DNA from: Struthidea cinerea
Taxonomy: Eukaryota; Chordata; Aves; Passeriformes; Corcoracidae
Assembly: GCA_013397865.1 (NCBI GenBank)
Contig: VZTI01000603.1
Span: forward strand, 994,137-1,058,136
Reading direction: 5' to 3'
Length of the DNA: 64,000 nucleotides
Part shown: positions 49,601-60,788 of the stretch, piece by piece
How the letters are laid out: each line of letters opens with the position of its first letter
How positions within the stretch are numbered: the stretch's first letter is position 1
Made by a program: the position numbers and the translations under genes
Notes under the pieces: model-generated
What the model saw: only the letters and a program-made list of their open reading frames with translations
Told to the model about the DNA's origin: nothing
The model's database searches: none

Positions 49601-52244
49601 AAATATAATTTTTGAGCTGGAAAGGGCCACTAAGGTCAGTGATCAGAGGGTGAACACATGATAATATAGCAAATAAGCGAAGCAGTCAGAGTTAGACTGT
49701 TATTTCTACATTAAAGACTCAGATTTGTGGCAGGCAACATTTATAACAAAACAGTATCTTGAAATACAATACAGGCTGCTGTACATGAACAAATCCTGGG
49801 GAGCTTCAAGGGGGTTTTGGGGAAGGGTTATTTTTTCTCTCCACCGGCTTTATCTTACACATTTCCAGCTACAAGAGACCCACAGAGAGCCCCATGGACA
49901 AACCAGCTGATATTGGCATGGGCACATCACACTCTGATCTAAGTGAAGATTGCAACTCAGCAACAAATGTAATGGTTAGGAGAATAAGGTAGTAGCACTA
50001 GTGAAAGGGGTGATAGGGCTTGAATAAAATTAAAATCAACATATTCATGGTATTCTGAATTAATCTTTACCAACTGCGTACAGAATGATAAATCCAGGCT
50101 GAAAGAAAAAGGAAAACTCTTCAAGCTTTAGATAAAAGAGTTATTAAGAGTGACTTGCAGCTATGTTAATTTGTTTATGACTTTTAATTGAAATATTATT
50201 TATAAGGCAACAGTAGCTAATAGCCATATTTTTTCTGTGAAATGTGTTGAACTATGCAAGCCAAAAAGAGTGCCTACCTTGTGAATTAGATGGAAACTTG
50301 GATGATTTATTTGTTCCTGATCTAATCCTGATCAAAAATAGCTCACTGAATTCCTACAGCACCTTCATAGGAGAAAGTGAAAACATAAGGACACTCGCTA
50401 TGTCTTATGAGGAAAAAGCTCCGGATGATCAATCATTGCAACTGATTCTTTTACCTTGTTTAATCAATTACAAATCCTGTGCCTTGTCTTTTACAAGAAG
50501 TTGGGTTAAAAATATAAAGTCACAATACTTTAGTGAATATCCAAGAATAATTCTAAAATGGATTATCAGAACTTTCTCCAAATTCATAACTCTTCATCTA
50601 TCCTATTTTTCTACCCTATTCACCTACCTTCATCTACCCAAATTCACAATTCTTCGTCTATTGCAAGAACCCTAACTGGCTAAGTGGCATAGTTTTCAAT
50701 AAAATAGCATCATTTGAACAGTATTTCAAAAAAGGCTACACAGCTTTTTTGGGGGAAACAAATGATTTATGCATCTTAAATATCAACAAATATTTATACA
50801 GCTAACAATCTGCAGCTTAAGTGGTCTCTAGAAATTTAAAGAAAGGGCATACTGTAGTACTCCATGATAAATGCAATAATAATTGGAACTACCAGGCTGT
50901 TAACTAATGCAGACATATTAAAATGTATTTTTAGCTGAGCTTATTTTTTTCTAATAAAATTTAAAGAAGCGTAGCTGAAGGGTAAGAAGTAGCAGCATCT
51001 GCTCTACTACCAGCTCTGCATTCTGCTGTGCTATTTAAGCACTGCCAGTGTGTATGTTTTTGAAACGCTGAAACGAAGTCCTAGATTGATCCACTATTAC
51101 AGCTTTAAAATAGTCTGTGTATAAGCCTCTACTTTCAAATTCTGTGATACAGGATTTCTGGAGGGATGCAATCCCAAAAGCAGCAGCCTAAATTAGAGAC
51201 TTAGCTCGACAGAAGTGATGGCACTTTATCCTTATGGCAGTCTCTCAGAAAACAGATTCCACTACATGTATCCCTAAACATATCTGTGTGTTTCTCTTTG
51301 ATGTCCAGGTTCATTAAAAGCAAACCTTTTAGGTATTTTTTTTAATTTTTCAAAATATTTTTGTACATTCTAACTACCGAAAGGCTGGTGTCTGTTTCAT
51401 GACTGTGCTAAAGCAAGATGGCACAAATGTTAAATGGAAGGTGATTTGTTTTGTAGTAATGATGTTTCTTAAGTGATACAGATTTCTCCGAAGGACAACA
51501 AATTTCAAGGTAAAGAAGAGACTGTGCCTTTACATATGATTTGGGGGAGTTAATGTTGAATGAAAAAATAGTTCTTGAAGTCTTTGCAAAGAGTTTGCTG
51601 CATGTTTTCACCCCTCTCTTCACATCTGCTTGCAGGCTGGTGCAGTCAGAGTCCTGTCAATGGCACATCTAAGTTATGATGGGTTAATTCACATCTCTCT
51701 GGGCATCACTGGTGCTTGACAAGGTGTGAGATCTGAGGGCACACTGGCAGTGTGGAGCGTGTTGAGCGCCTTGGACAGTGCAAGTCAGACACCTCAAGGA
51801 ATGTCTCCCCTAGGATGTCTCACAGAAATTAAGTTACAATCTGAGAAGTTGTTCCACTAGATTTGCTTTCCTTTAGGAATCGTGCAGAAATATAATTTAG
51901 TTGACTTCAGGCAACAGGACAAATCTCTTCAGAGTTCTCACGTCAGTCAGGCAGAAAGAAACAGCAGATCTAGTCCTGTTTGCTCAGTATAGCTTGATTT
52001 AAGTGAGCAAGGTAACATTAGAAGGAGTGTAGTCACTTTTGGGAAGACCTGTACAAGAATTAATTTAATAATTTGTGAAGTATTAAAAATAAATATTTTA
52101 CCTTTTTTTTTTCTTTTTTGACGTAAATTATATTTAATCTATGGTGTATCTCTGCAAATGCAGTCCTCCTTCCTGAAATATGTACTCTGGAGATCTCAGT
52201 ATATTAGCACCTTTTATTACAATGTAATTTGCATACAATAGCAA
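46629..52244. other. Unique AT-rich non-coding DNA
   Basis: More than 5.5 kb without a recognised transposon. The plus frame 50244-50675 (143 codons, TTG start) has no known domain and contains a local 60-bp-spaced duplication (50578 / 50638). A weak CR1-like phrase (GAGCTGGAAAGGGCCACTAAGGTCAG) lies at 49613-49638. I see no gene. Confidence 0.45.
50578..50665. repeat. Imperfect local duplication, spacing 60 bp
   Basis: CAAATTCATAACTCTTCATCTATC at about 50579 recurs with four or so changes at about 50639 (AAATTCACAATTCTTCGTCTAT). The DNA between is T/C-rich. It looks like a small, decayed tandem duplication. Confidence 0.6.
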
Positions 52245-52303
52245 GAAGGGGAGGGGAGGGAAGGGAAGGGAAGGTAAGGGAAGGGAAGGGAAGGGAAGGG
52301 AAG
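52245..52303. repeat. (GGGAA)n pentanucleotide microsatellite
   Basis: About ten GGGAA/GGGGA units with one T interruption near 52274. The opposite strand is a C/T run that yields a Leu/Pro/Ser-rich frame, an artefact. Confidence 0.95.
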
Positions 52304-53776
52304 ACAGATGAACCACTGCAACAATTATCAAGTTACAATCAGAGATTGCACCTCTGAAGCAAAGCTGGGAATCCTGTTAGTTATGCCCTTCACAGATTGC
52401 TCATGGGGACATAAACACATACATGAGTGTGGATTAGTAAAGGAGTCATTTGTCAGATGAAACTTCTTAAGCTTCCTTTGCCAGTCTGTTTGGAATGCCT
52501 GACCAAGAAAAGCATCCTAAGCTATCATTAATAAAAATAAATAAGGACCTGGCAGGAATATGATCCATATGATAATGCAACTAACTGGCGTCCAGAGAGT
52601 AAGAAAGTGTTTAAGTAAGAAAATAAATGGGAAGGTTATTGATGACTTCCTTTCCTCCAGAGATTTGATCTTCTATATCTTTCAGTTTTCAGCACCTTGC
52701 TCATTTTTCCAGCAGGGATATGGGTCACCATACAGTAAAGCTAAGTCTAGTGCCAATAGGTTTGCTTTTTAATTGCCTTTCACAGGGACTTTAGTAGGAG
52801 TGCAGAAATCCCAGGAGACACCCAAGAGCACAGAATGAAGATCATGGAGGTAGCGCTGTCTGCCCACAGACCACACTGAGAGAGTAAACATCCTGTATAA
52901 GAAATACAAGAGAGATTGCACTGCACTTACAGTTTTTTAATATCATTACACTGCTACTTAATGCAAGAAAGGAATTCCACAACTCTTTGCTCTTAAGTGA
53001 GAGTACCTTTCTCAAGGAGCTCTAAGTTTCCTTCACTCTTCCTCCTCCTGTGCTGCTTTCTCACCATACCTACCACTCACTTTTAGTGATACATCCTTTC
53101 TTAGCATCTTATAAGTGCATAAAACAAGAAATTTCTACTTTGAAATTTTTTTATGTCTAAATATTAGTGCAGAAAATTATTATAGTTGTCTTTTTTTTAG
53201 TTAAGTGGGAAATTTGAACTCGGTTTCTGTGTGGCTACACAAAGTGACAAGCAATATATAAGTGTAATAAATTACTTTGCATTTCTCAAAAGAAAGTTTA
53301 TGTAGATTATTTAGAGATTACTCTGTACTTTATAAACAACTATACTGTTTATATTAATTTTCTGTCTATTCTATGTACTTACACAATTACTATAATACTT
53401 TGGAGCCTCAAAACCCTTTGAAATGCAGATGTTGGTGAGACTCGAGAAGATAACAACAGCACTATTGTACTTAGCTAACAAAGGAGGGCCAGAAGCCCAA
53501 GACCCTTTTGACACAGACATCTACATTTCAGCTGCAACTCTATGCATCCACACCTGTAAGTATCTAGAAGAACAAGTGGAGGCTGATGTTCTCAGGGTAT
53601 ATGAACAGCTAACTATACATGCCTGAATTTGAAGGAATTTTCAGAAACTACTGTGCTGGTTTACATTGGTGATGACCATCGATGACAGAGACCAGAGATG
53701 TTTAAAAAATATCTACCGAAGTTCTCTCTGTAGCTTTGATTTCCTAAAAACTTTAGAAAAATTGAGCCCTTTTGGC
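52304..53776. other. Unique non-coding DNA
   Basis: No gene is recognised. The plus frame 53423-53626 (67 codons, ...EKITTALLYLANKGG...) contains a good donor-like GTAAGTAT at about 53556 but no matching acceptor and no known family. Confidence 0.4.
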
Positions 53777-53799
53777 TTTTTTTTTTTTTTTTTTTTTTT
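53777..53799. repeat. Poly(T) tract, 23 bp
   Basis: The longest uninterrupted homopolymer in the window. No retroposon body is recognisable next to it. Confidence 0.9.
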
Positions 53800-56700
53800 A
53801 AGATTGTTGCATAAAACTTAGGTAAATTAGTTAACCCTGGGTTTCAATTTTCTAGATTGCTGGACTACCTCCTGGAACAATATTCACTGTTGTTTGAATG
53901 TACTTATTTTTCTTTGTCTGAGGCAATTTTAACCAGTCTCAGAACTTCAGAGATTCAGGCAGCATAATTTTTCCCTGAATGCTAATTAGCTTGATAACTT
54001 TGTTTATTTACAGATTATTAAGCAACCTGTTAAATTAATATGTAGCATCATAATGCATCTTTCAGATTTCTTGCAGCTGATTGCTTGGAAGGCTGTTTAA
54101 CAGAGGAGCCCTGGCTGATGGAATGATGGTCTCACAGGATTTGCAACTTACTGAAGGAGCAGGTTTTTTTGCACAAGTTGTATCTGTGGTTCATTGAATT
54201 GTCTTGGAAGTCAGATGTTAATTGTATCAATAAACATAGCAACAGTGCTTTTCACAGGCCCCATGATAGCTGCTTTTGCTTCAGCTGGAGTTCTTAAAAT
54301 GTTCTTTGACTGTATTTTTCCACAGTTGACTTGTACCACACAGCTAGTGTTTCTCTCTGAGTCATCTACCAAGAAAATTGGAACTGCTGGTGAAATATCC
54401 ACAGGCCCAGTTCTGCACCAGGCACATCAGGAGTTTCAAAGGAAAATCAATCAATTATTCCCACAGACCACCAATCAGTAATAAAATGGGATTTTTATCA
54501 GTAATAGTAGAACATTTTTGCGTTCATGCAAACCCCACCATTATTGCAAATTCAATTAGCTCTGCTATTCCTTGTTAAAATATTTTAAAAACTGTAAAAG
54601 TGGATTCCAAGTTCTGCAGCCTTAGTTTTACGGCTGGAGGGAAAAGGCAAAGGGATACAGGCAGTTCTGCATGTATGTAGGGTTTTATGAGGAGTTCCTC
54701 TCAAAATGGACTCTGAAATACTCTGTGTTCACATTATGCTCTTTAGCACTTCATTACAGTTGCAACCACTTCTAAGATCTCCCATTATCAGTTGCGTTGA
54801 ATCAAGCACATATCTCATAAGAGCTGAACGTTATGTCTTAGATTTTAAGGAAAGCACTCTAATAAGTGGGATCTGAAAGAAAATACTGTTGGTTATTGCC
54901 CAGAACATTCTTAACACTTTAAAATGTCATATTTCAGTTCCTTATTACACAGCAATTAACACAAAATTGGAATAGATTCTATGCAGTGCACCTCATCATT
55001 TCATAGCTGGATAGGTGACACTGACTTAAAATACCTGCATAGCAATAAAGTTCATAAACCATTATGCAGCAAAAATATATAATCATTACTAATGGAGTGC
55101 TGAATGGGAGCTAAATTCTTCTCAGTCCCCAGCATAATGCAGAGATTAATAAAACAGATGAGTTGAATATCTATTACCTACAAGTCCTAAAAATTCAGTA
55201 GTTCTCACTTTTTTCTTTTTTTCTTTTTTTTTGTTTTTTTTTTGAGAAGCATAGAATGGTTATGTTTGGAAGTGAACATTGGGGAGGGTTTTTTCTTTTT
55301 TCTTCTTCCTCTACTTTAAAAAAATGCATTGGTGCTTAGTACAACCTGGTAACCAGAGTAAAGAAGGCAGTGTTACCGTCCTGGAGCTCAGAATATTTGC
55401 CCATATCTGAATCTGGCCTGAAGTATGTGGTTATACAAAGCCCTGGCTGTCCTGCTCCAGTGCTGGCCCTGGTCCCCTCTGAGCTTGGAGGTGGCTTCCA
55501 CGGTCCCTTCCAGCTGTCCCTTCTATGACCCTCTGATGTTTTGACAGGAGTGGGATTAACCCACATTTAAAATCTTGGGTTTTATGCAACTGGTTTTGCA
55601 TTGATTTATCTTTTTTATTTATTTTATAATCCCCCTTTGTCTCTTTGCTGATATTACCCATCAGTTATCACCAGAGCACCCTGTGTCAGTTCTCCCAGCA
55701 AGCAAACTCAATAGCTTTTCAACGTGACTTTTCCCATGGCAGAACAAAAAAGAATTAATCTGTTAAAAATACAGTCAATTGAAAACCAGATTGGCTATTT
55801 TGAGTTCACTATTTTTTTTCTTAATGTTACAAAAGTCAGGGTAGAAGTCATGGTTTAATTCTTTCTGGATTACAGTCCAATCAGGACTTGTTAAAATTGC
55901 TCCCATGTGGAAGAATAATACACAAGCAAAGAAAGAGAGGAGTTGAGCCTGCGTTTCAAGGACAACTCCCCACCACTTTGAAAGCCAAGGTAAAATATTA
56001 CTCTGTTTTTCTTGCCATCACTAGGAAAGCTTGAAACCCTCGTAAGTGATGCACAACTTGGAGGATGTGTGTTCAAATGGCATTATGAACAAAATGTACA
56101 TTGAACGACAAGAGAACTGTGCAGGTTTTTTCCTCTGCCTGCTCTCCCTTTGTCCATAAGGAAGGCTACAAATATATAGTATAATGAAGGACTTTTTCTA
56201 AGTCTGTTGAAATGGTATTATGAATGCTGTGCTAATAGAGGAGGTACTTTCCATGCCTACATGAAAATAAACCAGCTGCCTTCACTAAAATGGATGGGAC
56301 TCATTGTTATTCTGCCTTGATTCAGAGATTTCCCTTCTGGTAGAATTTAAAATATAAATATAAATATATATATACTGAAAAAAACTACAAAAGAAGAAAA
56401 AACTTCCCTCCCCCAAAAAAAACCCCCAAACTTTATGTAAAGAACATAAGACATGCCTTTGTTTTTTGTTTTGGTTTTTTTTTTTTTTAAAAACCTGTTC
56501 CTCACAAACACTTTTAAAACTGACTATTTAGTGCAGCTCTGGACACCTGATGATTTTTAATATAACAGAAAACATTTCTGTTCTTTTCAAAAAGAGAAAC
56601 CATCTCCATGTGGGCTTGAAGACAAATACCAATCAACATGACAGGCAGAAACAAACACATGCTCTGCTGTATGCTAATGTGTCCTAATTCCCTCTTCATC

Positions 56701-59499
56701 CAAAATGGTAGATATTCAGAAAATCACAGAAATTTATAGTGTTTTTTTAGTTATGAACATAGGTCTCAGGTTATCCCAGAAGCATGCACTTCAGCAACTG
56801 GTGCATTCAGTAAATGGACAAAAGATCGAATGATGAATTTTACTTTGCTTAGATTAAATGCAGTAAATGCCATTTTATGTAATGCTGTAAGTATACTGAT
56901 TGCAATAAGCAGTGTATACTGCTCAGTAACTCCTATTTTTCCTTTCAACTGAGTTTCTGTGATATTAGCAATTTCTATGTATTCACATTCCAGCACCCTC
57001 TCCAGGTATCAGCACACAACATTAGCTCAAAAATATAACATAATCCATCTATAAACTCTATGCACTCTGTAAAAACTCACAGAGGCTGAGAAACTGGATA
57101 TTACACAGTATTTAGGTATAGCATAACAGGGACTAACACTGTAATTTTGCTCCTAATGAGCACCATGGCCTTCTGTCAATGACTTTTGTAAGAATAGGAC
57201 TTTGCATAAGAAAGACATCATTGTGTGGTCACCCACTATAATCTGCATAAACATGCCAGAGAAATCAATCTAGTAATATCTTCATTGAGTCACTTCTCAT
57301 TATACTGGGGTATAACTTTTAAATCCAATTTGGGCATAGAATTGCTAGAATTATAAATTCAATTCCCTGTTAAATATACTTTATTTCTTCCTACTTTGGA
57401 TTTGCCTACTTTTAACTTCCAGGCACTCAATCCACCTGTAATGTTTTTCTGCTGTGAGAAACCTTCCACAGTCTTACAACACAATTACTGTCCTTTAATA
57501 TTCTTTAGGATATATTTGCCACAGGGAGATGGTTTGGTCTAAATCAGCTGTGTTTCTGTCTTAAGGCCGATTTCGATTTGCATTATATCTCCTTTCAACA
57601 GCTGAGCAACACAAAGGGATTTTAAGGACACTGAGTATCCTCATGGTCTCCCCCACCAAAGGAATATATTTATGATACAGGCACACTTAGAGAAAATTAA
57701 CAAGAAACTGGTTTCCCATGTTAATTAAACTCTTAGTGGATTTACGTAGGTAAATTTGCCCTTTCTTCTCTCACAGGCCAGAGAGACCTTCCTGGGCTCA
57801 GGGGATCCAGAAAAATAGCACTACATGTAGCCACAGGCGTCTGCTACAACACCTTCCCTAATGCGAGATGTGTGCAGTGGATAAAGCTCCACTTGAGCCA
57901 GTAACCCCAGACTGCCTTTCCCATCAGTGAGAAAAGCAGACCCTGCTCAAGTGCAATTTATGTCTCCTAAAACATCTGAACTCAGCCGATGAGTTGTGCC
58001 CTGAAAGGACCTCCAGCAACTAGAAATGGGAGCCAGGGCAATAACCTCAGAGGAAGGCATACTTAGAGGGGTTACATGCAGTTGTGTTTAACTAATTCCA
58101 CCCTCACTGTAATGCTTTTGAAGAGAAACATTAGTTGAGAAAAAAGTGCCAAAATTCTAAACTTGTTTCTTGTGTGGAGAACAGGGGTGTTTAATCAAGG
58201 GTCCCTGCTTCCTGAGGGAACAAATAAAATTCCTGGTTTCCGAACAGAACTTGTTGGAAAGAATAGGGTATCTCAGTGTTTGGACAGGGAATTCATAATG
58301 ACATAAAGGGTCAAGATGTTAGCTGGACTGGATGTTCTAAAAAATATTTTTTCTTGGTGAAATTGTATAGAAATTTCAGATTTGTTAAAAATGTGATCAA
58401 TTCTCTAATAAGTATCCTTTTCTTTGTTTGATGCTCCTTTACCATTAACAATAGTTAGATTCACTTAATGGGGTATGAATATGGATGAAATATTTGGGTA
58501 TTTAGGATTCTGAAAATAATCACTATTTTCATGCAGAAAATACGTTATCAAAGGAACAAATTTTTTTGCTAGATACAAACATCTCATATCAAAATCTTAC
58601 ATAATTTAGAATCTGTTTTCCTTTGGTTTTCCATTCTATTAATGTTTCATTTTAATTTTAGGAGTAATTTTTCAGAGTTAATTCATGCAACTAGGTTTTG
58701 AGTTATTTTTTCCAAGAGAAAACAATGAACAAGCAAAAGAAAACACTTTTTCCTCATAGGATTGATAGAATACTTGGGTTGAGCACATTTAGAGTTACTG
58801 TAAGAATTATTTAAAAACAGTAGTGATTTTATCTAATTGACAAATTTGTTTGGAAATTAGGTAAAAAAAGAAGTGATATATCACTTGGAATGGGAGAAAT
58901 CTTTTAATTTCAGCCCTTTCCTTATAAAGGGAAAGATGTAAATCCAAACCAGAAAAAAAATACTCTATGGCAGTAACCTATACAAAGAAACTGAATAGCA
59001 GATGCAGAACTGAACTAACAAACAATTTATTAAAAACCTACAACTCCAAACAAGTAACTAGTTAGCGTGTGTTGTAGTAAAAGGATTTTGTCATTATACT
59101 TAGATGTTGATTTTGATGAGTTTAAATGATAGAGAAATATTATTGATGTGATGTATTACATTTCTGCAAAACATTTGAACTTGTGTCATGACAGATTCTG
59201 TTTCATTAATTCAAATGTCAAAAGCTACAAAAACAATTAAAAATATGCACATTATTTTAAAAACTGCTTTATGTACAATTATGAAAACATCATTACTAAT
59301 ATGGAATTGTTTCTGAGTACCTGTGTTTCCCCTCAGTTTGTCAGAGGGCTCTCCTTTTCTATATTATTTACACATTTTAAGGATGACTGGGATAATTATA
59401 TTAGTGCTGAAAAAAATCTCTTGGTGCAAGAAGAGGGGTGGGAGTGGTTAATGAAAAATTTTAGAGAGTTTGGTTTCAGTGAAACAGTATCTATTCCAA
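53800..59499. other. Unique AT-rich DNA, partly CNE-like
   Basis: Nearly 6 kb with only simple tracts: T-rich runs at 55206-55244 and 56464-56489, and an AT run at 56348-56374. Possible CR1 scraps occur at about 55245-55290 and 55440-55545 but are too short or worn to call. The part from about 53970 to 54600 is clean, evenly composed DNA with an open frame and an acceptor-like site (see findings). No gene can be confirmed. Confidence 0.4.
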
Positions 59500-60025
59500 T
59501 ATGGCTAAGGATAATGTATGTAGGAAAAGAGAATGCAAACTACAATAATGATATGGATTTGCTAACCTGGGAAATAGTGACGCTGAAAAGTACTTAGGGC
59601 CATGGTGGATAATCAACTAATAATGAGATCCTGGGTGACACTGCAGTAAAAAGAAATAATGGATAGAAACATGGGATGGTGAGTAAGAGTTGTGAGATTA
59701 TAATACACCTGCACTTGACAATAATGAAACCATTCATGGAATAATTCATCGATTTCTGCTGTTAGTGCATTGAGAGATGCTAAAAACCTGCAAAAAATTC
59801 AGAGCAGAGCAAGGGAGTAAGTAACACCTGGATAGCAGTGTGGCATCCTGGCAGACAGAAGGTAGGTACTCCAGTGTTCCAAGGAGAAAACTAGGGGGTC
59901 ACTTGATGGTGTCTAAATATCCATGTGGACCACGGAAGTCTTTTCAGCGTAGAATATTACAGCAAAACAATACCAATATTGGAAAGCCTAGATGACTGGC
60001 ATGTAGGGATGGAACAAGTGGCAGT
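59500..60025 (+). mobile_element. Old CR1 LINE, left of a solo LTR
   Basis: Plus-strand CR1. 'ATAATGTATGTAGGAAAAGAGAATGCAAACTACAA' and 'AGTACTTAGGGCCATGGTGGATAATCAACTAATAATGAGATC' match the order of the ORF2-end region of old amniote CR1. 'GCATGTAGGGATGGAACAAGTGGCAGT' near 60000-60025 then leads into the insertion point. The stretch 59880-60000 matches poorly, so two CR1 copies of different age may be joined here. Confidence 0.7.
60021..60025. repeat. 5-bp target-site duplication, left copy (GCAGT)
   Basis: GCAGT precedes the LTR start (TG at 60026) and is repeated at 60538-60542 right after the LTR end. Confidence 0.85.
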
Positions 60026-60537
60026 TGTTAAGGAAACTTCCCGGTCTGACCATTCACAGACTGTGGCCATGGCCCTCCCAGAGCCAGAGACTGTCACTGC
60101 TGGGACCGAAGCCCCTTCACAGTGGCAGCCCCAGTGACCCAGTGGGTCCCCACTTGACTCCCCCCACACCCCACACGCACACTCACACTCACACTGGTTT
60201 CCTGACTGGCTTCACCCCGGATTTCCCATGGCAGTGTCTCCGATATCTCGTTCTATAAAGCCATCTGTTCACGGTGCAGTAACACGGAAACAGCTCAATT
60301 TGGTGCCTCCAAGGAGGGACCCCGAACAAAGGAGCCCCCGGGCTTTTACCCCCTCACATGCCACGCTCAGAAAGTCTGGAATCCTGGTCACCTGGATGGA
60401 CCACAGGCGCCCTTTGTTATGCGAAGGGGCTGCTGTTCACGGTCTCTTGCCTAGGACTCCCACCCCCTGGAGCTCTAACCCGCAGCTCCGACTGCAGCTG
60501 CTCAGCGAGATACCTGCACTGAGTGTGTTCCTCAACA
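60026..60537. mobile_element. GC-rich solo LTR inserted in CR1
   Basis: This 512-bp element has termini TGTTAAGG and CTCAACA, giving TGTT/AACA inverted ends. It is flanked by GCAGT on both sides (60021-60025, 60538-60542). A 5-bp duplication fits an ERVL-type element. It is far more GC- and CpG-rich than its surroundings, and contains CACACT repeats (60168-60195). A TATAAAG at 60254-60260 suggests plus orientation, but no AATAAA was found, so the strand is left open. It is a different family from the LTRs at 17490, 23424 and 28017. The frames at 59925-60710 are artefacts of the LTR. Confidence 0.88.
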
Positions 60538-60788
60538 GCAGTGTCTTTAAACTGACAGAGGGAAGGTTTAGATTCGGTATTAGGAAGAAATTCTTTACTG
60601 TGAGGGTGGTGAGGCACTGGCACAAGTCGCCCAGAGAAGCTGTGGGTGCTCCACCCCTGGAAGTGTTCAGTGCTAGGCTGGATGGGGCTTTGAGCAACCT
60701 GGTCGAATAGGTGGCATCTCTGCCCACGTCAGAGGGCTGGAAGAGTTGATTTTTAAAGACCCTTCCAACCCAAACCATTCTATGATTT
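60538..60788 (+). mobile_element. CR1 LINE 3' end, right of the solo LTR
   Basis: Continues the CR1 with CTTTAAACTGACAGAGGGAAGGTTTAGATTCGG, then ATTAGGAAGAAATTCTTTACTGTGAGGGTGGTGAGGCACTGG, CTGGATGGGGCTTTGAGCAACCTGGTC and CCTTCCAACCCAAACCATTCTATGATTT. Together with 60000-60025 it restores the expected uninterrupted CR1 order once the LTR is removed. Confidence 0.94.

Noticed and set aside
49605..49665. CR1-like phrase (GAGCTGGAAAGGGCCACTAAGGTCAG)
   Set aside because: Too short and worn, with no flanking CR1 blocks.
50244..50675. 143-codon frame
   Set aside because: TTG start, no domain, and part of it is a local duplication in T/C-rich DNA.
53423..53626. 67-codon frame with a donor-like GTAAGTAT
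   Set aside because: No credible acceptor upstream and no family; the donor-like site alone is common by chance.
55245..55545. Two CR1-like scraps (CATAGAATGG and CCTTCCAGCTGTCCCTTCTATGAC)
   Set aside because: Opposite apparent orientation and no continuous CR1 between them; below what I can support.
60228..60710. 160-codon frame
   Set aside because: It crosses from the GC-rich solo LTR into CR1; the frame reflects GC content.
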